This document shows positions 25,305 to 34,694 of a stretch of 64,000 bases of DNA, one piece after another. The stretch comes from Acidobacteriota bacterium. Lineage in GTDB: Bacteria > Acidobacteriota > Thermoanaerobaculia > Multivoradales > Multivoraceae. The stretch spans positions 124,001-188,000 of the forward strand of contig JAJCXN010000039.1 in NCBI GenBank assembly GCA_029263415.1. Reading direction: 5' to 3'. A program made the translations under genes and the position numbers. The notes under the pieces were generated by a model, which worked only from the letters and a program-made list of their open reading frames with translations, did not search any database and was not told where the DNA came from. Each line of letters opens with the position of its first letter. Position 1 is the first letter of the stretch.

Positions 25305-26786
25305 GTGACTCGCCAAATGAACGACGAAACCACCGAAGAACCTATTTCAGCGCTGCCGGGAATGCCCCCGGTGTCAGCTGGTCGACTCGACGAGTTCGCG
25401 GCTGATCCTAAACGGGCTTTGTGGGTGTTGTCGGTGCCGATCATGTTCGGTATGTCGGTGCAAGCGCTGTATTCGATGGTCGACATGATTTTCGTTGGGC
25501 GCGTCAGTGCCGATGCCTTGACTGCTCTTGCATTCAACATGCCGCTCATGTTCCTCGCCATGGGAGCTACCTTCGGGCTGGGTAGCGGGATCACGGCGAT
25601 CATTGCTCAATGTGTTGGTGCACGAGACAAGGCGCGCGCGGATCGGACCGCTGAACACACTGTGGTCTTGGGCGTTGCGATCACGGTGCTCTACACCGCG
25701 ATCGGCCTGTTGTTCGGTCAGCAGTTGCTGCGCCTGCTCGGAGTTCCCGAAGAGATCATGCCGTTGGCGTGGAGCTACTTCCAGGTGATCGCTCAAGGAT
25801 TCGGTTTCATGGTGATGGCGGTGTTCTTCAGATCCGTCCTTTCGGGTGAAGGCGAAGTCAAGGTTCCGGTGATGATCCAGCTGAGCGCGACGGTGCTCAA
25901 CATAGGTCTCGATCCGATCTTTATCTTCGTGCTCGATATGGGGGTCCGAGGCGCCGCAGTTGCGACCATCGTCAGTCAGGCGTGGGCCGCGATCGCGCTG
26001 ACCTGGGTCTTGTTTCGCCGCAAGAAGACGTACGTCGATCTTGACTTCAGAGGCTTCCGCTTCAGTAGCGATGTGCTCTCTGGCATCTTCCGTATTGGTG
26101 TTCCTGCATCGCTCTCATTTGCGGTCATGTCGTTGGGAGGGATCGCTTTCAACCGTCTCTTGGTGGTGCACACCCCAGATGCGGTGGCAGCTCATCAGGT
26201 TGGTCTGCGCATCGACCACATTGTGGTCATGCCGCTAGTTGCAATCTCGTCAAGCCTGGTGACCCTGGTTGGCATGTTCTATGGTGCCAAGCGCTTCGAC
26301 TTGTTACGCGGGATCGTTGGCTACGCCCTCAAGCGGTCGGTCCTGATCGCTTCTCTTGCGAGCGTGTTTTTCATTGTCTGCGCTCCCTGGCTGGTCTCGG
26401 TCTTTACGGCTTCAGAACAGATTAGAGAGCTCGGGGTGTATTACCTGCGGATTGTCTCGTTCGCCTATCCGTTGTTCCCGATCTCAATGATGGCTGGCAG
26501 GGCGTTGCAGGGTCTTGGACGTGGCACACCAGAACTGGTGTTGTCGGTGATGCGGGTGCTGGCGATCGCGGTACCCTTAGCGAGTTTCTTTACCTTTGCT
26601 CTCAAGTTGCCGGTGCAGTCGATCTGGGTGGCGATGGTTTTGGGTTCGTGGGCATCGGCCGCTGTGGCATATGTTTGGCTTCAAAGTGGCCTTCGGCGCG
26701 CCGAGCAGAATGTGCCCGCTGCAGCTAACCTAGTCGCCGATGATCCGATGCTGGCCACCGCCGACGTTGCGACCGAACTGTCCTGA
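25305..26786 (+). CDS. MATE family efflux transporter
   Basis: A 493-residue protein with the 12-helix layout of MATE exporters. After a polar N-terminus comes LSVPIMFGMSVQALYSMVDM, then VGRVSADALTALAFNMPLMF and the AVGARDKARADRT-type loop; the second half shows the same organisation (IGVPASLSFAVMSLGGIAFN). MATE proteins export cationic drugs or lipid-linked molecules using a Na+ or H+ gradient. A GTG at 25305 or ATG at 25317 could start translation. It is transcribed divergently from the TolB-like/M28 pair. Confidence 0.92.
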   Translation: MTRQMNDETTEEPISALPGMPPVSAGRLDEFAADPKRALWVLSVPIMFGMSVQALYSMVDMIFVGRVSADALTALAFNMPLMFLAMGATFGLGSGITAIIAQCVGARDKARADRTAEHTVVLGVAITVLYTAIGLLFGQQLLRLLGVPEEIMPLAWSYFQVIAQGFGFMVMAVFFRSVLSGEGEVKVPVMIQLSATVLNIGLDPIFIFVLDMGVRGAAVATIVSQAWAAIALTWVLFRRKKTYVDLDFRGFRFSSDVLSGIFRIGVPASLSFAVMSLGGIAFNRLLVVHTPDAVAAHQVGLRIDHIVVMPLVAISSSLVTLVGMFYGAKRFDLLRGIVGYALKRSVLIASLASVFFIVCAPWLVSVFTASEQIRELGVYYLRIVSFAYPLFPISMMAGRALQGLGRGTPELVLSVMRVLAIAVPLASFFTFALKLPVQSIWVAMVLGSWASAAVAYVWLQSGLRRAEQNVPAAANLVADDPMLATADVATELS

Positions 26787-26825
26787 CATCCTCTTTCCTT
26801 CGCCAATGGTCCGAAAGTTAAGTCC

Positions 26826-27575
26826 ATGACCCTAGATAACGACGCAGACCTACAAGCTCTCAAGGAGATTGGGGGCATCGTTGCGCGCTGCCTTCGCTAT
26901 ATGGGTGAGAGGCTCGAGCCGGGAATCACCACCCTTGAGCTCGACAAACTGGGTGAGAAATTCCTCGAGGATCATGGCGCCCAGTCGGCACCGCGAACCA
27001 TGTATGACTTTCCAGGTGGCACCTGCATTTCGGTCAACGAAGAAGTCGCTCACGGGATCCCTGGAGAGCGTCGCATTGGTGCAACAGATCTCGTGCACAT
27101 CGACGTTTCAGCGGTCAAGGACGGCTACTACGGGGATTGCGGCGCAAGCTTTGCGATGGATCCAGACAACGAGCTGGATCGACGGATCTGTCAGGCGACC
27201 CGTAAGGCGCTGCGCGAGGCGATGCGTCGAGCTCGCGCTGGCCGGCCTATTCGGGGCGTTGGCAAGGCGATGGAAACGGTTGCTAGGCGGGCTGGTTTTG
27301 GCGTGATTCGCAACCTTGGGTCGCACGGTCTCGGTCGCTCGTTGCACGAGGAACCGACCTTTGTGCCCGGTTTCGATGACAAGAACGAGGGTCGCAAGTT
27401 CACCAATGGCATGGTGCTAACGCTCGAACCGTTTCTGACCACCGGTCGCCAGCAAGCGGAGACCGCTGAGGATGGTTGGACGCTCTACAACATCGACGGT
27501 TCTCGCACCGCGCAGTTCGAGCACACCATTGTGGTCACCAAGTCGCAACCGATCGTCCTCACTAACCCGAGGTGA
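26826..27575 (+). CDS. map: Methionine aminopeptidase, type I
   Basis: A 249-residue cytoplasmic metalloaminopeptidase that removes initiator methionine. Family landmarks are VNEEVAHGIPG (catalytic His, about residue 76), DLVHIDVSAV and GYYGDCG (metal Asp residues about 93 and 104), GSHGLGRSLHEEP (His), LTLEPF (Glu) and QFEHTIVVT (Glu). It lacks an N-terminal zinc-finger extension. The stop overlaps the next start by GTGA, coupling it to the phosphoglucose-isomerase-type gene, an unusual partner. Confidence 0.96.
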   Translation: MTLDNDADLQALKEIGGIVARCLRYMGERLEPGITTLELDKLGEKFLEDHGAQSAPRTMYDFPGGTCISVNEEVAHGIPGERRIGATDLVHIDVSAVKDGYYGDCGASFAMDPDNELDRRICQATRKALREAMRRARAGRPIRGVGKAMETVARRAGFGVIRNLGSHGLGRSLHEEPTFVPGFDDKNEGRKFTNGMVLTLEPFLTTGRQQAETAEDGWTLYNIDGSRTAQFEHTIVVTKSQPIVLTNPR

Positions 27576-29527
27576 TCGAACGACTATCAGCGGTTGCGGC
27601 CAGGTGCGGTGCGTCCGAAGTTGGTGAGCTTAATGAGCAACACTTGTTGCTCGATGGCAGCGCACGCAATGAACTCGCGCAGGGGCTAGGGAGCTGGCAG
27701 GCCGCCAACGGCACCGAGCGGCTGTGGAGTGGTGATGCGTCGCTGTGGACTGATGCGGATGAGTCGAAGTGGGTGGGCTGGCTGAGCCTGGTGGCTGAGT
27801 TCTTCGAAGACGAGCAGGAAGCGCCGCTAAGAGAGATAGCGCTTGAGATCGATGCCGAATTGGGCATGGAGCCACCTGAGGGCGCAGTACCGGATGGGCC
27901 GCCGGATGCACTTCCGGACGGGCCGCCCGCTGCGCCGCACGCCGTACTGCCGGACACACTGCCCGGCGCTCTGCCCGGCGAGGTGGCGGTCGATAGCCCG
28001 TGCAAACCAGCGGCGGTGGTGTTGTTGGGTATGGGTGGGTCGAGCCTCGGCCCGGAAGTGCTCGCTCGCACTTTGGCCGCGCAACGCCCATTGTTTGTGC
28101 TCGACACAACCGACCCGAGCCACATCGCCCGAGTGGAGGCCGAACTCGACTTTGCTCGCACGGTGTTTGTGGTGTCGAGCAAATCGGGAACCACCCTCGA
28201 GACCAGCCTGCTGTTTGACTACTTCTACGCCAAGGTCGCTTTGCAAATGGGAGAAGACCGGGCAGGGCACTTCTTTGTTGCGGTCACTGATCGTGGCTCG
28301 AAGCTCGCAGCGCTCGCCATTGAACGCAACCTGCGCGCGTGTTTTTGGGGCAAGGAGTCAGTCGGCGGTCGATTCTCGGTGCTGTCGAACTTCGGCCTAG
28401 TTCCGGCCGCTCTTGCTGGCATTGATTCCGCTCGACTGATGCAGGCCGCGATGCCGATGGTGATTGCTTGTGCCCAAGACACCCCAGGTGACAATCCAGC
28501 GGTAGCCCTCGGTATCGTGTTGGCGCAAGCTGCTCAGCGTGGTCGAGACAAAGTCACCATCTTCGGTAGCGAATCGCTAGCCGCCTTTGGCGCCTGGGCC
28601 GATCAGTTGCTTGCCGAATCGACCGGCAAGGACGGAAAGGGATTGATCCCGATCGATCTTGAGGGGCCCTTAGCGGCCACACTCTATGGCGACGATCGTC
28701 TGTTCGTGTCGATTGAACTCGTTGACCGAGACGCACAGGTGGAACCCGAAGACGATCCCGAACAGGTCGATCTCGACGCTCGGATTCAAGCGCTGGTAGA
28801 GGCTGGTCACCCGGTGATCCGCGTCATCGTGCACGACGAGTACGCCATCACTCAAGAGTTCTTTAGGTGGCAGTTTGCCACCGCCGTCGCGAGTTCTTTG
28901 CTTGGGGTGCATCCGTTTGGTCAGCCCGATGTCGAAGGCAGCAAGGTTGAGTCACGCCGGCTCTCCGACGCTTTCGAGGCAACCGGTGCGCTGCCTTACG
29001 AAGAACCTTTTGTCGAAGGCACAACATCGTTGCTATTCGCCGATCCCGAGAACCAAAAGCGCCTGTTGACGCCGGGTGATGCCACGGTTAGCGAAACTTT
29101 GACCGCACATTTGGGTCGGATCGAACCCGGTGACTACTTTGCGATCCTGGCCTACATGGATCGCAACGTTGAACTCACCGAGTTCCTACAGTCGATGCGT
29201 CGTAAAGTGGCACAGCACTTCGGAGTAGCGACCTGCCTTGGCTTCGGTCCGCGGTTTCTGCACTCCACGGGACAAGTGTACAAGGGTGGTCCGAACAGTG
29301 GTGTGTTTGTTCAGATCACCCACGAAGAGAACGCGGAACTCGAGATCCCTGGGCACGGGTTCTCTTTCGGAACTGCCAAGGCAGCGCAGGCTCGTGGTGA
29401 CTACGAGGTGATGGCCAGACGCGGGCGACGATTGCTGCGGATCCACTACAAGGGGAAGCTGGTGGCTGGGCTGCAACGACTTGATGGACTTGTGGGGCGC
29501 TCGTTGCACAGCCTGGGCTCCGACTAG
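27572..29527 (+). CDS. pgi: Glucose-6-phosphate isomerase family protein
   Basis: A 651-residue SIS-fold protein. VVLLGMGGSSLGPEVLA (about residue 150), VFVVSSKSGTTLETSLLF, and LLAESTGKDGKGLIP are the glucose-6-phosphate isomerase-type motifs; the form resembles the isomerase half of fused transaldolase/isomerase proteins rather than classical PGI. It would interconvert glucose-6-P and fructose-6-P. A Pro/Ala/Gly low-complexity insert of about 40 residues (residues 97-137, PDGPP and ALPG units) separates the N-terminal helices from the SIS core. It starts with GTG inside the map stop. The isomerase activity is supported by family but specificity is not proven. Confidence 0.85.
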   Translation: MIERLSAVAARCGASEVGELNEQHLLLDGSARNELAQGLGSWQAANGTERLWSGDASLWTDADESKWVGWLSLVAEFFEDEQEAPLREIALEIDAELGMEPPEGAVPDGPPDALPDGPPAAPHAVLPDTLPGALPGEVAVDSPCKPAAVVLLGMGGSSLGPEVLARTLAAQRPLFVLDTTDPSHIARVEAELDFARTVFVVSSKSGTTLETSLLFDYFYAKVALQMGEDRAGHFFVAVTDRGSKLAALAIERNLRACFWGKESVGGRFSVLSNFGLVPAALAGIDSARLMQAAMPMVIACAQDTPGDNPAVALGIVLAQAAQRGRDKVTIFGSESLAAFGAWADQLLAESTGKDGKGLIPIDLEGPLAATLYGDDRLFVSIELVDRDAQVEPEDDPEQVDLDARIQALVEAGHPVIRVIVHDEYAITQEFFRWQFATAVASSLLGVHPFGQPDVEGSKVESRRLSDAFEATGALPYEEPFVEGTTSLLFADPENQKRLLTPGDATVSETLTAHLGRIEPGDYFAILAYMDRNVELTEFLQSMRRKVAQHFGVATCLGFGPRFLHSTGQVYKGGPNSGVFVQITHEENAELEIPGHGFSFGTAKAAQARGDYEVMARRGRRLLRIHYKGKLVAGLQRLDGLVGRSLHSLGSD

Positions 29528-29727
29528 GCAAACTGTGAGGGGTGGTGTGTGATCGTCCGTGGCTTTGCCAGCTTCTGCCGCTGTGAAGCACTGCCTTGGG
29601 CGCGCTCCCTCTGTTGGGCCAAAGGATGGGTACAAGATCGGTGAGTCGAGTGCAAGCACATGAGGCAAGGACTGCGGGGTTGAGACAGCTCAGAAATGAA
29701 TCTCGATTGGTAGCGTTTGAGCGAGTG

Positions 29728-30762
29728 ATGGTCTTGTCGATCTCACTAATCATGCTTGTTGTATCTAGCGCTTGCACTTCGGTGATGCCCTTGTTGCTTT
29801 CTCCTGAGGCTGCGCAGGGCTCGCGAGCGGCGGCCATGCCCGGTGGCTCCAGGACACCCCGACAGGCGTCAGCCGAATGGCCCGCTCACCCGGTAGCGGT
29901 TGAACGTGCGTTCCGGGCGCCGTTGATCGCACGAACCATGCGGGATGTTCAACATGGTCGGACCAACACCAAGAGAGTCGAGGTCCACTCGCCATCGGAG
30001 GGTTTCTCCTTCGATGTCAAGTGGAAGCCGGCGAGAGCGTCCCTTGATGGGATCAACAACTCACCGCGTCGCGAGGTGGCTGCCTATGAATTGCAGCGGA
30101 TAGTGCTCGAGCCAGAAGACTATGTAGTGCCAACTACCTCGATCGTTTGCTGGCCAATGGATGCCATCTCCGGCGGTGTTCTGGGAGAACCCAACATCGC
30201 GGGCGCCGACTGTGTGGTCGGATCCATTTCGGTGTGGCTTCGCGACCTTGCCTACCCATCAAGGAAAGTCGATTGGGACCGATTTCAGCAAGATCCTTGG
30301 TACGCGTATCACTCGGCGGACCTGAACCTGGTCGCCATTCTCTTGGATCACAGCGACACGCACACTCGCAACCTGCTGGTTGCTGAGGCTCCGTCTTCCC
30401 CGCGGATCTACTCGATCGACAACGGCATTTCGTTCAACCATTGGTTCCGCAGCCCCTTCTCTCGCGATTGGAATCGACTTCGAGTTCCTGGCCTTCGGGC
30501 GGAAACTGTGAAGCGACTGAAACGGCTCTCTCGTCGAGACCTAGACTACCTTCGGGTTGTGGCCCAACTGCAGGTCGACGGTTCGGGTGGGTATCGCGTA
30601 ACCACTCCGAGCGCGCCGCTGGCGGGCGCGAGTCCGGTTCGGATGGATATTGAGGATGGCATTGTGCAGTTTGGCCTAACGGAGTCTGAAATCGAAGGAA
30701 TCTGGCGTCGCACCCGACAACTGTTGCGCCTAGTTGAAGCGGAGCAGATTCCAGTTTTCTGA
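29728..30762 (+). CDS. Exported kinase-like (Fam20/PI3K-like) protein
   Basis: A 344-residue protein that begins with a hydrophobic signal ending at a Cys (LVVSSAC, residue 16; -3 Ser is off lipobox consensus). Downstream is a kinase-like order: FDVKWKPA (candidate ATP-lysine about residue 98 or 100), NSPRREVAAYELQRIVLEPE (Glu about 116 on the next helix), NLVAILLDHSDTHTRNLLVA (D...D.H..N, residues 207-215), and IYSIDNGISFNHW (Asp about 231, in place of DFG). This fits secreted Fam20/HipA/PI3K-type kinases and not classical Hanks kinases. Substrate is unknown. ATG at 29728 is chosen because it begins the signal peptide; in-frame sequence continues upstream to about 29596. Kinase activity is inferred. 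Confidence 0.65.
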   Translation: MVLSISLIMLVVSSACTSVMPLLLSPEAAQGSRAAAMPGGSRTPRQASAEWPAHPVAVERAFRAPLIARTMRDVQHGRTNTKRVEVHSPSEGFSFDVKWKPARASLDGINNSPRREVAAYELQRIVLEPEDYVVPTTSIVCWPMDAISGGVLGEPNIAGADCVVGSISVWLRDLAYPSRKVDWDRFQQDPWYAYHSADLNLVAILLDHSDTHTRNLLVAEAPSSPRIYSIDNGISFNHWFRSPFSRDWNRLRVPGLRAETVKRLKRLSRRDLDYLRVVAQLQVDGSGGYRVTTPSAPLAGASPVRMDIEDGIVQFGLTESEIEGIWRRTRQLLRLVEAEQIPVF

Positions 30763-30907
30763 GCGTGTCGCCGAATGGCGTGGGCGCTCGGTCGCTCTGC
30801 CGCACCGGAGCTGCTCTGGTGTTCAAATAAGTCCGAATCCCTACGCCGGACATACATACTTGCGAATCCCGCCCTTATGTACGGGAACCAAGACTTTTGG
30901 AGCGAAG

Positions 30908-31825
30908 ATGAGTACCTCAGATCAGAGATTCTTGAGCCAGCACGGAGGCAAGCTGCGACTTGCTGCGATCGCGCTGTTGGTGGTTTCGGTGATGCTGCTG
31001 ATGAGCGCACTGCCGTTTGATGTGCTGATGAAGGCGCTGGAGCGCGAGGTGGCCGAGCTGGGCGTTTGGGGGCCGGTGGTGTTCGGTCTGGTCTACGTCG
31101 TTGCGACAGTGCTCTTGATCCCGGCCTCTCTCCTGACTCTTGGGGCGGGGGTGATCTTCGGGCTCGGAGTTGGGTTGGTAACGGTGTCACTTGCGTCAAC
31201 AACCGGCGCTGCTTGCGCATTCTTGATTGCCCGCTACCTAGCGCGTTCCAAGGTGCAGACAATGGCTGAGTCGAACGAGAAATTTGGTGCGATCGATGCC
31301 GCGATCTCGGACGGCGGCTGGAAGATCGTGGCCATGCTCCGCTTATCCCCGGCGATTCCCTTCGGCTTGCAAAACTACCTCTATGGTCTCACCAGCATTC
31401 GGTTCGTACCGTATGTCCTGACCAGTTGGATCGCGATGCTGCCCGGCACCTTGCTCTACGTCTACCTTGGCTTGGCGGCTAAGACCGCAGCCGGTGGCCG
31501 AGAAGGAACCTCGGCCGCGCAATGGGCACTGCTGGCGGTGGGTCTGCTCGCGACCATTGGCGTCACCGTTTATGTCACGCGTTTAGCCCGACGGAAGTTG
31601 GCGGAACGCTCAGATGGAGAACGAGCCGATGTGACGGTTGAAGCCAGAGTGGAGCAGGTCGCTGGGCCAACGGCGGCTTCGGTGCTCAAGATTGCAGCAG
31701 CCGCAGTGTTGGTGCTGGCAGTCGCCCTCTTTGCTAGGTCGCGCAGTGAGGAGATCTCAACGGCGGTTGAGCAGTGGGTTGATATCGAGGTTAGTGACGC
31801 TGATACGTCTTCAACAGGTTCCTAG
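30908..31825 (+). CDS. TVP38/TMEM64 (VTT-domain) family membrane protein
   Basis: A 305-residue membrane protein with about six helices. The VTT/SNARE-associated core is recognised in GPVVFGLVYVVATVLLIPAS, a GAGVIFGLGVGLV glycine-rich segment, CAFLIARYLARSKV, and AIPFGLQNYLYGLTSIRF. Family members are lipid scramblases or DedA-related transporters, so a role in membrane lipid handling or small-molecule flux is likely. ATG at 30908 has GGAG about 7 bases upstream. It ends 4 bases inside the convergent patatin gene. A basic periplasmic or cytoplasmic C-terminal helix follows a polar linker. Confidence 0.9.
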   Translation: MSTSDQRFLSQHGGKLRLAAIALLVVSVMLLMSALPFDVLMKALEREVAELGVWGPVVFGLVYVVATVLLIPASLLTLGAGVIFGLGVGLVTVSLASTTGAACAFLIARYLARSKVQTMAESNEKFGAIDAAISDGGWKIVAMLRLSPAIPFGLQNYLYGLTSIRFVPYVLTSWIAMLPGTLLYVYLGLAAKTAAGGREGTSAAQWALLAVGLLATIGVTVYVTRLARRKLAERSDGERADVTVEARVEQVAGPTAASVLKIAAAAVLVLAVALFARSRSEEISTAVEQWVDIEVSDADTSSTGS

Positions 31826-33387
31826 CGGTTGAGCTGCTCCCACTGCGACTTGGCCTGAGCGAAGAGCTGGGCTTCGGGAGTGGTTGGGTCCTGTAGTGCT
31901 TCTTGTTCCTTTTGCAAGAGGAAGCTGAGCAGTGAAAAACAAGTGGTTGCTCGACCGCAGGCAATAACGTTGTCGAGTTGCTGCCGGTTGTCGAACCAGA
32001 CTGCGCTGGGCACCGTCTCAGCCTCCCGCGCCATCGTGGCAACTTGTTCGGTCGGCTTGAGCCACGGGTTCTCTTCGAACAAGGTCTTGCGATTGAGATC
32101 GAGGTCGTAAATCTGATTGGAGATGACCCGGTCTCGATACTTGTCGCCAATGCGCAGTGACGTTTGAATGAGGCTACGCACGCGCTTCATGAAGATGTTG
32201 TTGGTCAAGCTGATCAACGATAGAAGGCGGGCATTCAGCAGATCAACGAAGTCGAGGAGACGCAGTTGAGAGAGATTGGGCCATAGTGCAACCGAGGTCT
32301 GTTGATGAATGCGCGCTTGTTCGATCGTAATGCGTTGGTCGATCCGGCGCAGAGTGAAGGCCATCGCCAAACAGACCAGGACTGGAAGCCCGAAGAGGAT
32401 GGTGTCGAGCAGTGCAAAGTCCTCCTGGCGTACTTCAAAGAACGCCTTAGCGACCAAGGCGATGGCCGAAAGCAAGGAGCTGAAGAAGAATCCCTGGCCG
32501 ATCTGACGCAGCGTGCTGAGTTTGGGGCCGCCCCGCTGCTGGTTGGTAGGCGGTTGATAGCAGTCGTCGTCACGGGCGGATGTATCGCAGACCAGCAGCA
32601 GGCCCACCTCCATGCCCTTGCGTCTGTACACCGCGAGCGCGCCGTCGACGCCTTGGTTGTCGTAGATGCCACCGTCCATGAGAGGCACGCCGTCTTGAAG
32701 CGCCGGGGTGAGCTTCTGTTGGACCTGGACCAAGGGCTCGGTCCAGGAGAAGTCGTTTGGAAACAGCATCGGTTCGAAGGCCGCTGGAAAGCACGACGAT
32801 GCTGCGACGATATCTGCCAAGCGCATGTCCTCGGCAACCACGTCGGCTATGTCGAGCGGCGGCCGGTTGCCGATGTTCGGTTTGCTCCGGCGGCTCATTT
32901 GAAAGCGGAACGCCTTGCCCGAACGAAACTCGGTGGTGCCGAAGATCAAGTCCGCTGGGACTTCGTCCGACCGCATGAGTTCGGCGAAGCGCATCTGACC
33001 GATGAAATCTTGATCGGCATAGGCATCGGCCAACGAACGGATCAAGCTAGGCGGTTGTGTGTTGGTGCCGCTGGTGGGCAGAGCGTCGAAGGCGTCTGTC
33101 AAAGGGTTGGTGGTCGCGAGCTTCTCTTTGAAACCACGCGCAAAGGTCTCGAAGTCGGTTCCCTCGCACAGGGCAATCGCGTAGCACGCGCTGAAGATGG
33201 CTCCGCCGGAAAGGGCCGAGACGACCTTGATCCGGTCGCGGAGTCCGAGCTCGTCGAGCATCTCGAGAGTGCCGAGATGAAACGCAGCCGCCCGATAACC
33301 ACCACCTGAAAGACAGAGGGCGATTTCTCCTCGAAGTGGATGCTCGTTTTGCGCACGCAGGGGCGAAATCGGTTTAAGGCCGTTCAA
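31822..33387 (-). CDS. Patatin-like phospholipase family protein
   Basis: A 521-residue serine lipase-type protein. The oxyanion loop CLSGGGYRAAAFHLG (residues 26-40) and the nucleophile turn VSALSGGAIFSAC (about 57-69) are followed by MDGGIYDNQG (about 240) with the dyad Asp. The serine is in S-G-G as in this bacterial subgroup rather than GxSxG. The C-terminal half carries two hydrophobic helices (FFSSLLSAIALVAKAFF and ILFGLPVLVCLAMAF), so it is membrane-tethered. It would hydrolyse phospholipids or lipid esters. It converges on the VTT gene with a 4-base overlap. Confidence 0.87.
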   Translation of the reverse strand: MNGLKPISPLRAQNEHPLRGEIALCLSGGGYRAAAFHLGTLEMLDELGLRDRIKVVSALSGGAIFSACYAIALCEGTDFETFARGFKEKLATTNPLTDAFDALPTSGTNTQPPSLIRSLADAYADQDFIGQMRFAELMRSDEVPADLIFGTTEFRSGKAFRFQMSRRSKPNIGNRPPLDIADVVAEDMRLADIVAASSCFPAAFEPMLFPNDFSWTEPLVQVQQKLTPALQDGVPLMDGGIYDNQGVDGALAVYRRKGMEVGLLLVCDTSARDDDCYQPPTNQQRGGPKLSTLRQIGQGFFFSSLLSAIALVAKAFFEVRQEDFALLDTILFGLPVLVCLAMAFTLRRIDQRITIEQARIHQQTSVALWPNLSQLRLLDFVDLLNARLLSLISLTNNIFMKRVRSLIQTSLRIGDKYRDRVISNQIYDLDLNRKTLFEENPWLKPTEQVATMAREAETVPSAVWFDNRQQLDNVIACGRATTCFSLLSFLLQKEQEALQDPTTPEAQLFAQAKSQWEQLNR

Positions 33388-33551
33388 AGTGGGGCGATTC
33401 TATCCGGCGGCTCGAGCGGAGATTGAACCAACGGTGCAGTTGTGGACGACAGCGATTGCCACTCCTACGAAGAAACGCGACGCTCGGTGCTGGCGAGAGT
33501 TTGCGAATCGCTGATGGTGAGGATGGCTCATAGCTTCTAAACTGCAGCGAT

Positions 33552-34694
33552 ATGAACTGGCTTCAAGAATTCCCCGACCATCACCCTCGCATTTGGCTCA
33601 ACACCGCTCACCAAGGAGTGCTCCCGCTCAAGGCAGCTGAGGCTGCTCGCGACGCAGTTGCTTGGAAACTCGAACCTTGGCGCATGACCCAAGAGCGCTT
33701 CAACGGTGTGCCGCAACGAGTGCGCGAAGGCATCGCGCGGTTAATCGGCGCCGATGCGAATGACGTCGTCCTAGCGAACGGCGCGTCGCATGGTCAGCAC
33801 CTCTGGGCTGACGGACTTGGGCTCAACAGTGCGGATGAGGTGCTGCTGATGAGCGGCGATTTCCCGTCGACGCGGCTGCCCTGGCTCAGGTTACGCGCAG
33901 ATGGCGTTGTTGTGCGGGACGTCGAGAGCGCGGCGCCGGTGCCGACAGTGGAGGAGGTCGAGGGAGCACTCACCGACAAGACCAGGGTGTTGGGGCTGAG
34001 TTGGGTGCATTCGTTCAGTGGCTTGGTCGCCGATCTGGGCGCTATTGGTGAGCTCTGCCGTGATCGTGGGGTGACGTTCTTGGTGAACACAACTCAGGGC
34101 ACTGGTGCGCTTGAGTTGTCCGTCGAAGATCTGCCGATTGACGGGGTGACCAACGCGGGATGGAAGTGGCTGTGCGGCCCTTACGCCACAGGGTTCTGCT
34201 GGATGCGCCCTGAGTTTCGAGAGTGCTTGAAGACCAAGCGCGCGTACTGGCTGGCTTTTCAGACCGCGAGTGATCTAGCTGCTGGCGGAGACCCTGATCC
34301 TGATCGCAATGTTGGGGCGCGCCGGTTCGACTTGTTTGCGCCGGCGAACTTCTTCTCGTTCAATGCGTGGGCGGCGGGTCTCGAACTGCTTGGCGAGATC
34401 GGTGTTGATCGCATCCGTGCGCATGACGCCGGTCTGGTGCAGCAACTCTTGAAGGGTGTCGACCGTGCCCTCTTTGCTCCGGTCAGCGAGGTTGGTGCCT
34501 CGTCCATCGTGGTCCTCGAAGCGCTCCGTTCCGACGCGCAGTCCATTGCCAGTGGTATGGCTGTCGCAGGAATCGAGGTCGCGGTCAGGCATGGTCGTGT
34601 TCGGCTTTCACCCCATTTGTACAACACAGCTGCGCAGATCGAACGCGCAATTGACGCGCTGAACGACTGTGGCCGCCAGGGCGCCAACTCATGA
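33552..34694 (+). CDS. Class V aminotransferase-like PLP enzyme with atypical residue
   Basis: A 380-residue fold-type I PLP protein. An N-terminal NTAHQGVLPLKAAEAARDAV is typical of the class, and NAGWKWLCGPYATGFCW supplies the Schiff-base lysine (about residue 203). The conserved Asp that pairs with the PLP ring nitrogen, normally in a VD...Q..G motif, is Asn here (FLVNTTQGTGAL, about residue 179). Members cover cysteine desulfurase, kynureninase and isopenicillin-epimerase-like reactions; the exact one is not clear. It shares ATGA with the cupin gene and so heads a three-gene operon with a cupin and an FMN-type flavoprotein. Confidence 0.87.
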   Translation: MNWLQEFPDHHPRIWLNTAHQGVLPLKAAEAARDAVAWKLEPWRMTQERFNGVPQRVREGIARLIGADANDVVLANGASHGQHLWADGLGLNSADEVLLMSGDFPSTRLPWLRLRADGVVVRDVESAAPVPTVEEVEGALTDKTRVLGLSWVHSFSGLVADLGAIGELCRDRGVTFLVNTTQGTGALELSVEDLPIDGVTNAGWKWLCGPYATGFCWMRPEFRECLKTKRAYWLAFQTASDLAAGGDPDPDRNVGARRFDLFAPANFFSFNAWAAGLELLGEIGVDRIRAHDAGLVQQLLKGVDRALFAPVSEVGASSIVVLEALRSDAQSIASGMAVAGIEVAVRHGRVRLSPHLYNTAAQIERAIDALNDCGRQGANS

